Source: CADDYX01 sp045809925
Lineage (GTDB): Bacteria; Verrucomicrobiota; Verrucomicrobiia; Chthoniobacterales; UBA10450
DNA length: 21,960 bases
Assembly (NCBI GenBank): GCA_045809925.1
Contig: JBJMWX010000029.1
Location: forward strand, 1 to 21,960
Direction of reading: 5' to 3'
A program made the position numbers and the translations under genes. This document shows, piece by piece, positions 15,045-20,746 of the stretch (its first letter is position 1; every line of letters starts with the position of its first letter). The notes beneath the pieces were generated by a model. It was not told where the DNA came from and searched no databases. It saw only the letters and a program-made list of their open reading frames with translations.

Positions 15045-16255
15045 AACGCCGTCTCCTTTGTAGCTGCTTCGCCCTGTGTGTCGCGACGGCTTCAGTTGCG
15101 GCGCAGGACGTTCTCGACCGGGTCGACCAGGCCCTCAGCTTTTCCGCCTTCGACAGTCGCGTCCGTGTGCGTCTGAGCGGGACGCTCGACCTCGAGCTCT
15201 ACGCGTTCGAGCAGCCGCCGCCCGGGTTAATAGACGCGGACGGTAACGCGCTCTTTAATCCGCGGCTCTCGCTATTCCTCGACGCGCAGCTCGGCAGCGC
15301 GGTTTACGCGTTCGTGCAAACGCGCATCGACCGCGGCTACGATCCGAAGGATAGCGGCATGAATATCCGGCTCGACGAGTACGCAATCCGGGTCACGCCC
15401 TGGGAGGATGGCCGCGCCACACTGCAGGTCGGCAAATTTGCGACCGTGGTAGGCCGCTGGGTCCAGCGACATCTTTCGTGGGACAATCCATTCATCACCG
15501 CGCCGCTGCCGTATGAATACGTAACTGCGATCTCCGACGTCGAGGCTCCCTATTACGGCTACTACTTTCGCCGCGACCTGAACGCGAAATACGAATACAA
15601 CCCGCTCATCTGGGGCCCGAGTTACGCCAGCGGCGTGTCGTTCAGCGGGCGGCTCGGCGCATTCGAGTACGCCGCGGAAATGAAGAACGCAGCGCTCACC
15701 TCGCGTCCGGAATCGTGGAACCTCACCGAAGTTGGACTCGACCGGCCAACCTTCAGCGGCCGGGTCGCTTTCCACCCAAATGCGATGTGGACGTTCGGCG
15801 TTTCAGCAAGCGGCGGACCTTATTTGCGCAGCGAAGCCGAATCGGCGCTGCCGCCCGGCACGGGCGTTTCCGACTACGATCAACTGCTTGTCGGCCAGGA
15901 CATCAGTTTCGAATGGCACCACCTTCAGGTCTGGAGCGAAATTTACGAGGCCCGTTTCGAAGTGCCGCAAGTCGGTAACGCGGACACGCTCGCCTATTTC
16001 ATAGAGGCGAAATACAAATTTGCGCCACAGTTGTTCGCCGCAGTGCGCTGGAACCAGCAGTTCTTTGGCGACGTCCCAAACGGCTACGGCGGCTCGACGC
16101 CGTGGAATGGTGATGTCTCGCGAATTGAGGTCGCGCTCGGTTATCGGCCGACCGCCCATACCCAGCTTAAAGTGCAGTACAATTTCCACCGCGAGGAGGC
16201 CGCACCGCGCGAGTCGCCGCATCTCTTCGCGGCGCAATTCACGATCCGTTTTTGA
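15041..16255 (+). CDS. Outer-membrane beta-barrel (porin-like) protein
   Basis: This 404-residue protein has a signal peptide (MKRRLLCSCFALCVATASVAAQ). The mature part has many alternating amphipathic strands rich in Tyr, Trp and Phe (for example VRVRLSGTLDLELYAF, YYGYYFRRDLNAKYEY, FEWHHLQVWSEIYEARF) and the C-terminal FTIRF ends in Phe, the usual signal for BAM-dependent insertion. This supports an outer-membrane barrel, perhaps a porin or exporter; the exact family is not recognised. Its ATG overlaps the kinase stop (ATGA), so it is probably translated with the kinase and cupredoxin. A sensor kinase tied this tightly to a barrel suggests that the kinase controls or senses what passes through it, which is an inference. 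Confidence 0.85.
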   Translation: MKRRLLCSCFALCVATASVAAQDVLDRVDQALSFSAFDSRVRVRLSGTLDLELYAFEQPPPGLIDADGNALFNPRLSLFLDAQLGSAVYAFVQTRIDRGYDPKDSGMNIRLDEYAIRVTPWEDGRATLQVGKFATVVGRWVQRHLSWDNPFITAPLPYEYVTAISDVEAPYYGYYFRRDLNAKYEYNPLIWGPSYASGVSFSGRLGAFEYAAEMKNAALTSRPESWNLTEVGLDRPTFSGRVAFHPNAMWTFGVSASGGPYLRSEAESALPPGTGVSDYDQLLVGQDISFEWHHLQVWSEIYEARFEVPQVGNADTLAYFIEAKYKFAPQLFAAVRWNQQFFGDVPNGYGGSTPWNGDVSRIEVALGYRPTAHTQLKVQYNFHREEAAPRESPHLFAAQFTIRF

Positions 16256-16264
16256 ACGCGATCA

Positions 16265-16284
16265 GGACGGGACGACGCCCGTCC
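16265..16284. terminator. Strong hairpin between convergent barrel and regulator genes
   Basis: GGACGGG-ACGACG-CCCGTCC is a perfect 7-bp GC-rich stem with a 6-nt loop, in the 35-bp gap between two convergent stop codons. It could stop transcription from both sides. No T-tract follows, so factor-dependent ending or an RNA-stabilising role is equally possible. Confidence 0.6.
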
Positions 16285-16290
16285 CTCCCA

Positions 16291-16971
16291 TCACAGCACG
16301 CCGTGATGCGTGCCGTATTGAATCAGCTGCGCGACATTGTGTGCGCCGACCTTGCTCATCAGGTTTGCGCGGTGCGTGTCAACGGTGGCGACGCTGAGGA
16401 AAAGCCGGGCGGCGATCTCCTTGCTCGTCAGCCCGGAGGCGATCAAGCTCAGGATCTCTTTCTCGCGACTGGTCAGTGGCGAACGCTGCGCATCGAGACC
16501 GGCAGCGGGGCCGCGCAGCGATTCACTCAGCATCTGAAGACTCCGCCGGCACAGATAAGTCTCGCCCCCCGCGATACGCTCGATCCCTTCCACGAGCTCT
16601 TTGGCAGTTGAGGTTTTTTCAACCACACCGTTGGCACCGGCTCGCAACGCCGCTACCACCTTTTCTTTTGTCACGAGCGTTGCGCAAAGCAGAATCCGAA
16701 GATCAGGCAGCGCACTTTTGATGGTGGGGATTGCTTCCACCGCGGCGTAGCGACCTTTGGTGCTGACGGCGAAAAGGAGAAGATCGGCTTTCAGTTTCTG
16801 GCATTGGCGCAAAGCCTCTGCCGGATCATTCGCCTGGCCGACCACCTGGCAGTGGCTGCAGTCCTTCGAAATGAGCGAAACCATAAGCTCGCGAGTGAGA
16901 GTATGATCGTCCGCGATTACAATACGAGTGAGCTTCGGCTGCAAAGCCCCGGGCTTCCTCGTTTTATTCAT
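16291..16971 (-). CDS. NarL/LuxR-type regulator with pseudo-receiver (phospho-acceptor Asp replaced by Ala)
   Basis: This 226-residue protein has a receiver fold followed by a LuxR helix-turn-helix. The acidic pair Asp21-Asp22 (IADDH), Thr98 and Lys119 (VVEKTS) are present. The beta-3 strand reads ADLLLFAVSTKG, so the residue aligned with the phospho-acceptor Asp is Ala68, and canonical Asp phosphorylation at this site cannot occur. The DNA-binding half is intact: LTSREKEILSLIASGLTSKEIAARLFLSVATVDTHRANLMSKVG at about 166-209. It could bind DNA constitutively, respond to a small ligand, or act through heterodimers. It is the last gene of the minus-strand regulator series, 119 bp after the preceding receiver gene, and convergent with the barrel gene. 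Confidence 0.9.
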   Translation of the reverse strand: MNKTRKPGALQPKLTRIVIADDHTLTRELMVSLISKDCSHCQVVGQANDPAEALRQCQKLKADLLLFAVSTKGRYAAVEAIPTIKSALPDLRILLCATLVTKEKVVAALRAGANGVVEKTSTAKELVEGIERIAGGETYLCRRSLQMLSESLRGPAAGLDAQRSPLTSREKEILSLIASGLTSKEIAARLFLSVATVDTHRANLMSKVGAHNVAQLIQYGTHHGVL

Positions 16972-17055
16972 TGTCAGCAGGATCGCAGAGTGTGTGAAAG
17001 CTCATTAGGTCGCGTCAACAAGAATCCCTGACCTGCGATATACCTGAAATCTAGT

Positions 17056-17069
17056 AGGACTAATGTCCT
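17056..17069. promoter_or_regulatory. Inverted repeat upstream of the pseudo-receiver regulator
   Basis: AGGAC-TAAT-GTCCT is a perfect 5-bp dyad with a 4-bp centre, in the 119-bp gap between two minus-strand regulator genes and 85 bp upstream of the ATG at 16971. It could be an operator or a weak hairpin; there is no T-run. Confidence 0.4.
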
Positions 17070-17090
17070 GCTCTGTTGAGCGCTAAGTGG

Positions 17091-17621
17091 TTACTGGCGC
17101 GAAAATGCGCCGCGACCTCCGCTGATGTAGCAGTCGCCGGCCAAGACTGCCGCGATCGCCGGCAGCAGTTCTTCCGTGGCGGCGGCTTTCGTCACATACC
17201 CGCGCGCGCCAGCTTCGAGCGCGGTGGCGGCGTAGCGTTCCTCTTCATATTGCGAAAGCACGATCACTGGAAATTGCGCTGTGCGTGGACCAAGCCACTG
17301 CAGAAAATCGAAGCCGCCGAGTCCATTCAGTGTCAGGTCGAGGAGGATCAGATCGGGCTGGCATGATTCCGTAGCGCGTTGCGCTTCGCTTACGTCTTCC
17401 GCCACACAGCAACATTCGAGATGCTCCTGGCTCGCGATCCAGCTAATGAGGTTCTCGCGAAAGAAGCGGTGGTTCTCCACCACCATGACGCGGCGCTTGC
17501 CCTTCGAGTTCTGTGAAGAATCGACCGCGGATGAATGCACTGTTTGGGTATGGGTTCGGTTCGCTGGCTTAACCCGGACGCCCTCACGCCAGCAGTACCT
17601 GACCTCAGGCAGAAGCGCCAT
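17091..17621 (-). CDS. Receiver-only NarL-type response regulator (no output domain), paralogue A
   Basis: This 176-residue protein has a poorly structured N-terminal stretch of about 43 residues, then one receiver domain: VMVVENHRFFREN (Glu49-Asn50 where the acidic pair is usually Asp-Asp), ILLDLTLNG with phospho-acceptor Asp95, VIVLSQ with Ser123, and YVTKAAATEEL with Lys145. The sequence is NarL-like up to GDCYISGG and then stops, with no HTH. The paralogue at 18169-18675 ends at the same place, so this is a stable form and not a fresh truncation. A receiver without output could act as a phosphate sink, a heterodimer partner or a phosphorelay intermediate. The upstream ATG is supported by the matching start context in the paralogue (CTCCCC then ATGGCG). 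Confidence 0.85.
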   Translation of the reverse strand: MALLPEVRYCWREGVRVKPANRTHTQTVHSSAVDSSQNSKGKRRVMVVENHRFFRENLISWIASQEHLECCCVAEDVSEAQRATESCQPDLILLDLTLNGLGGFDFLQWLGPRTAQFPVIVLSQYEEERYAATALEAGARGYVTKAAATEELLPAIAAVLAGDCYISGGRGAFSRQ

Positions 17622-17646
17622 CGGGGGAGAAGTCGCGCCCGAGCCT

Positions 17647-17661
17647 AGGAAACGCCCCTAG
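17647..17661 (-). promoter_or_regulatory. Element shared upstream of both receiver-only paralogues (copy A)
   Basis: On the coding strand this reads CTAGGGGCGTTTCCT and lies 25 nt before the ATG at 17621. The paralogue has CTAAGGGGGTTCCT 26 nt before its ATG. The match in sequence and spacing suggests a shared promoter or operator part kept after duplication. Confidence 0.5.
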
Positions 17662-17692
17662 ACGCCAAGGATGGTGCCGAACCTCAGCGGTC

Positions 17693-18082
17693 TTACGCTG
17701 CCCGTTCCGGAGGCGGCAATTTCATCGTCTCCTCAAACACACGATTGAGCTCTGCCATTGCCACCGGCTTGGCCAGGTGCATCAGGAACCCCGCTTCGCG
17801 GCTGCGCTCGATATCTTCCGGACTGTTGTAACCGCTCATCGCGATCGCTCGGACCGTCATGCGTTTGCGCAGCTCGCGTAGCAGGTCCCAGCCGTTTCCA
17901 TCGGGCAGCATGAGGTCGCTGAGCAGAATATCGAACGGGTGCTCGGCAGCGACTTTGCGCGCCGAAGCACTGTCGAGCGCGACCTTCACATCATGGCCCT
18001 TTGTCGTGAAGTACATCTTCAGGCCATAAGCCGTATCGACGTGATCCTCGATCACGAGAATACGTAACTTCTGCTCCCCCAT
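17693..18082 (-). CDS. Single-domain CheY-like response regulator
   Basis: This 129-residue protein is one complete receiver domain with all key residues: Glu12-Asp13 (VIEDH), phospho-acceptor Asp56 (LLSDLMLPDG), Ser83 (AMSGYN) and Lys105 (HLAKPV). The beta-4/alpha-4 region differs from the NarL-type neighbours and is closer to hybrid-kinase or CheY receivers, so it is not a duplicate of them. There is no output domain; it probably passes or receives phosphate, or acts by binding a protein partner. It lies between the two receiver-only paralogues on the same strand, with gaps of 71 and 86 bp, so it may be transcribed with them or from its own promoter near the dyad at 18148-18163. Confidence 0.92.
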   Translation of the reverse strand: MGEQKLRILVIEDHVDTAYGLKMYFTTKGHDVKVALDSASARKVAAEHPFDILLSDLMLPDGNGWDLLRELRKRMTVRAIAMSGYNSPEDIERSREAGFLMHLAKPVAMAELNRVFEETMKLPPPERAA

Positions 18083-18147
18083 AGCCCGCCGATCATCTAC
18101 AAACGCATTCTACGAGTCAACTCCGACCGCACCGGGCAAAGCGAAAT

Positions 18148-18163
18148 GTTACAGGAATGTAAC
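18148..18163. promoter_or_regulatory. Perfect dyad GTTACA-N4-TGTAAC
   Basis: GTTACA-GGAA-TGTAAC is a perfect 6-bp inverted repeat with a 4-bp centre. It sits 5 bp past the stop of one regulator gene and 65 bp upstream of the ATG of the CheY-like gene. Its AT-rich arms and placement suit a transcription-factor site better than a terminator. Confidence 0.5.
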
Positions 18164-18168
18164 CTGTC

Positions 18169-18675
18169 TTATGTCGTCGCTGGAAATGCGCCTAAACCGC
18201 TGATGTAGGATTTCCCGTCGAAAACGGCGCTAATCGCGGGGTGCAGCTCCTCCGTGGCCGCCGCTTTAGAAACATAGGCACGCGCCCCCGCGTCCAGCGC
18301 CGAGTAGGCAAATTCGCTTTCCTCGTGCTGGGAAAGGACAATGACGGGCAGCTGGAGAAGCGTCGCCTCCATCCAGCGGAGGAAATCGAATCCGTGACTA
18401 TCCTGGTCGAGAAACAAATCGAGCAGGACCAGATCCGGGTGCCCGGAATTCACAGCATCCTGCGCTTCACTCACCGTCTCAGCCTGACCGCAGCATTCGA
18501 GCTCCTCCTGATCGGCCAGCCAGTTGACGAGGTTCTCGCGAAAAAAACGATGGTTCTCGACCACGAGCACGCGGCGCTTCGTCGCTACACCGGGAATAGG
18601 GGGAGTGGGGAACAGGCTCAAGTTCGAAACTGCGGGGGCTGAGGCAACGTAGCGACACGACGCAGATGTCGCCAT
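18169..18675 (-). CDS. Receiver-only NarL-type response regulator (no output domain), paralogue B
   Basis: This 168-residue protein is clearly homologous to the product of 17091-17621 over the whole receiver: RRVLVVENHRFFRENLVNWLADQEELECC, VLLDLFL with phospho-acceptor Asp86, VIVLSQHEESEFAYSALDAGARAYVSKAAATEELHPAI with Ser115 and Lys137, ending YISGLGAF. It also has Glu40-Asn41 in place of the usual acidic pair, which should alter Mg2+ binding. The first 33 residues are Pro/Ser/Ala-rich and probably unstructured. There is no HTH. The ATG at 18675 follows a small hairpin at 18678-18690. It lies 69 bp after the full NarL-type regulator gene and in the same direction. Confidence 0.87.
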   Translation of the reverse strand: MATSASCRYVASAPAVSNLSLFPTPPIPGVATKRRVLVVENHRFFRENLVNWLADQEELECCGQAETVSEAQDAVNSGHPDLVLLDLFLDQDSHGFDFLRWMEATLLQLPVIVLSQHEESEFAYSALDAGARAYVSKAAATEELHPAISAVFDGKSYISGLGAFPATT

Positions 18676-18677
18676 AG

Positions 18678-18690
18678 GGGAGTTACTCCC
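18678..18690 (-). promoter_or_regulatory. Hairpin placing the ribosome-binding site of paralogue B in a stem
   Basis: On the coding strand this reads GGGAG-TAA-CTCCC and ends 2 nt before the ATG at 18675. GGGAG is a good Shine-Dalgarno at a spacing of 10 nt but is fully complementary to CTCCC, so translation could be limited by this stem. Paralogue A keeps CTCCCC but not the GGGAG arm. Confidence 0.45.
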
Positions 18691-18701
18691 AGCGTGCGAT
18701 C

Positions 18702-18715
18702 AGGAACCCCCTTAG
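18702..18715 (-). promoter_or_regulatory. Element shared upstream of both receiver-only paralogues (copy B)
   Basis: On the coding strand this reads CTAAGGGGGTTCCT and lies 26 nt before the ATG at 18675, matching copy A at 17647-17661 in sequence and distance. Confidence 0.5.
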
Positions 18716-18744
18716 GAACTGAACCCGCTCGCTTCGCGCCCGCT

Positions 18745-19458
18745 CTAACGGCGGCGATCCGTGCCGGCCGGATTCGCCTTCGGCAACAAATTTTCGGCCG
18801 CCCAATTCTGCGCGTAGCGGTTCAGCTCCGCGGCATCCCGTATTCCGAGCTTTTGCTTGATGTTCTCGCGATGCGTTTCGATCGTCTTGATACTTAGATT
18901 GAATTGCTCCGCGATCTGACGAGTGCTGAATGACGCGCCGATAAGTTGAAACACCTGGAGCTCGCGATCGGACAACCGCTCGATACCGGTCCGCGACGCC
19001 TCCGGTTTCGAAAGCAAGGAACGCCGAACCGCTTCCGCGCCGACGCGCCGGCTGAAATACAAATCGCCTCCGAGGACACACCGGACCGCGGCGAGAATCT
19101 CGTCCGTGGCGTTCTCTTTCATGACGTAGCCGGAGGCGCCCGCACGCAGCGCCCGCTCCGCGAAGAGCATCTCGTCGTGCTGTGAGATAACGAGCATCTT
19201 CAGCTCCGGCGCTTCTACTTTCATCGTTTTGATCAGGTCAAGCGAGTCGCCGCTCTTCAGCCGCAGATCGAGCAACATCAGGTCTGGCTTTTTCCCCTCT
19301 ACCAGCCGTTTCGCATCCGACACGTTGTCGGCTTCGCCGCAGCACTCGAGGTCGTCCTGTTCGTTGAGCAGGCTGCTAAGGCCGTCCCGGAGCAGGGGGT
19401 GATCGTCCACCACAATGATGCGCGCCTTACGCGTCGGACGAGGGTCGGCGCGACTCAT
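18745..19458 (-). CDS. NarL/LuxR-family DNA-binding response regulator
   Basis: This 237-residue transcription factor has a complete receiver and a LuxR HTH. Counting from the ATG at 19458, the receiver has Asp18-Asp19 (VVDDHPLLRDG), phospho-acceptor Asp64 (MLLDLRL), Ser92 (VISQHD) and Lys114 (YVMKENAT). The HTH is in SDRELQVFQLIGASFSTRQIAEQFNLSIKTIETHRENIKQKLG near 165-208. The ATG overlaps the kinase stop (ATGA), so it is the cognate partner of the NarX-like kinase; the frame runs on to 19512 inside the kinase gene, but the overlapping ATG is the more usual start. Phosphorylation should promote dimerisation and DNA binding. Among the five regulators here it is the only one with both a normal receiver and an output domain. 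Confidence 0.94.
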   Translation of the reverse strand: MSRADPRPTRKARIIVVDDHPLLRDGLSSLLNEQDDLECCGEADNVSDAKRLVEGKKPDLMLLDLRLKSGDSLDLIKTMKVEAPELKMLVISQHDEMLFAERALRAGASGYVMKENATDEILAAVRCVLGGDLYFSRRVGAEAVRRSLLSKPEASRTGIERLSDRELQVFQLIGASFSTRQIAEQFNLSIKTIETHRENIKQKLGIRDAAELNRYAQNWAAENLLPKANPAGTDRRR

Positions 19459-20528
19459 ACGTCGAGTTTCGTCGTGATTGAGCCGCCGCGGCGCAGCTTC
19501 GGCACGCGACACTTGACCGTGGTGCCTTCTCCGGCACGTGAGGTCACCGCCACCGATCCGCCAAGTGTTTGCGCGCGATAATTCATTGTTCGCAGTCCCA
19601 TGCCTTCACCGCTCGGCGAGCCCTCAAAGCCGCTGCCATCATCCTGAACGGTGAGCACGATGTCATTGTGATTCGATTCGAGGGTAATGTCGATGTGCTG
19701 GGCGTGGCCGTGATCGATCGCGTTCCGCACCGCCTCCTGGGTGATGCGAAACAGTTGCGCGTCGGCCGGCGCCGCGATCGTGTCGGTCGCGTCGTTCACC
19801 GTCACTCTCGCCGCGACCTGACCGCTTTCGCACAGCTCCTGTCCGAGCTTTTCCAGCCCTTCCTTCAAGCCTCGCGTATCTCCGTAGCTGGATTCGGTGC
19901 TGCGCGCTACGAGGCGCGTCTGACGCAACGCATCGTTTACGAGGGCGGTGATCGCCGCCGCTTCGTCCGCCTCGCCTGAACCTTCACGCCGCAGCTTCTG
20001 CTCGAGGAGCTTCGATTTGAAGGCGATCCCGCTCAGTTGCTGGCCGACGCCATCGTGAAGGTCGTAGGCAATCTGGCGCTGTTGATGCGTGCAAATCTCC
20101 GCCACCTCGCGCTGGATCCGGCCGCGCTCCGTGATCTCCTTTTGTAACTCAGAAGTCTTTTCGCGGATGGACGCCTGGAGGTAATCGCGATTCTGCCGCA
20201 GCATGGCGAAGAGCAGGGCAAAAGCGATGAACGCAATCCCTCGCAGGGCCGCATTCCAATAGATAACCGTCGGATCGGAGTAGCTGTGGCTCCGTAATTC
20301 CGCCGTCAGCTCGGCGACGGCTGCTTCGAGCGCGGCCACTACACCGATCGCGCTGCCGCCCACCCAGGCAACAAGCGCGATCGACGGAAGATAAAAGATG
20401 AGGAACGAAAACTCCGGCCCGGTGTAATAATTGCACACGCCGACGACCGGTATTGTGATCAAGCCGATCAGGCATGGCCACGTCCGCTCGCCGTGCTTCG
20501 ACGGGCGCGCTCTCCACCAGGCATTCAT
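19455..20528 (-). CDS. NarX/DesK-type sensor histidine kinase (HisKA_3)
   Basis: This 357-residue kinase has an N-terminal membrane domain with about four hydrophobic segments (near 18-33, 42-57, 60-73 and 92-110), almost no periplasmic part, then a coiled linker (SELQKEITERGRIQREVAE). The HisKA_3 motif RQIAYDLHDGVGQQLSG contains phosphorylated His158. The ATPase has the N box (QEAVRNAIDHG), QDDGSGFEG (G1) and GMGLRTMNYRAQTLGG (G2). Such kinases pair with NarL-type regulators, and its stop overlaps the regulator start. The compact membrane domain suggests sensing within or near the membrane, with no ligand predictable. It is the only kinase in a run of six minus-strand signalling genes. Confidence 0.95.
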   Translation of the reverse strand: MNAWWRARPSKHGERTWPCLIGLITIPVVGVCNYYTGPEFSFLIFYLPSIALVAWVGGSAIGVVAALEAAVAELTAELRSHSYSDPTVIYWNAALRGIAFIAFALLFAMLRQNRDYLQASIREKTSELQKEITERGRIQREVAEICTHQQRQIAYDLHDGVGQQLSGIAFKSKLLEQKLRREGSGEADEAAAITALVNDALRQTRLVARSTESSYGDTRGLKEGLEKLGQELCESGQVAARVTVNDATDTIAAPADAQLFRITQEAVRNAIDHGHAQHIDITLESNHNDIVLTVQDDGSGFEGSPSGEGMGLRTMNYRAQTLGGSVAVTSRAGEGTTVKCRVPKLRRGGSITTKLDV

Positions 20529-20746
20529 CTGTTTTATCGTCGCGGCGCCATGCGGCGATTGCTACCCCGGAGCCACGCCCTTTAACCTGCCAAAGGTAGG
20601 TTTTCGGGTAAAGCCGAATCAGGCCGATACAGGATTCTTAGTAGGGGCAAAAGCTGATTGCCATCAGGGACGTGCCCCGATGTTCAGCCGCTGCAGGCAT
20701 TCTAGACTGCAACAGTCGGGAAATTGTTCCCGCCGGAATCCTAACT
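20529..20746 (+). promoter_or_regulatory. Divergent intergenic region with a highly structured leader before the DUF11 gene
   Basis: These 218 bp separate the kinase and the DUF11 gene. Read on the plus strand they hold several stems. AACCTGCC-AAA-GGTAGGTT at 20584-20602 has 8 pairs with one G-T. A GAATC/GATTC pairing follows. GGGGCA (20644-20649) pairs with TGCCCC (20673-20678) and encloses CTGAT-TGCC-ATCAG (20654-20667). CGGGAA-ATTG-TTCCCG lies at 20717-20732, 14 nt before the ATG. This density suggests a structured 5' leader, possibly a riboswitch or an RNA/DNA regulatory region. The pieces GGGGCAAAA...GGGACG loosely recall the GEMM-I c-di-GMP fold, but its conserved continuation is missing. 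Confidence 0.45.

Noticed and set aside
17091..17621. Pseudogene or frameshifted NarL regulator
   Set aside because: The paralogue at 18169-18675 ends at the same motif, and I saw no HTH-coding remnant downstream, so a stable receiver-only form is more likely.
19459..19512. 18-residue extension of the NarL-type regulator
   Set aside because: It lies within the kinase coding sequence; the ATG overlapping the kinase stop (ATGA) is the common arrangement.
20644..20678. c-di-GMP-I (GEMM) riboswitch
   Set aside because: GGGGCAAAA and GGGACG are suggestive, but the conserved GCAAAGCC segment and tetraloop receptor are missing, so I keep only the general call of a structured leader.
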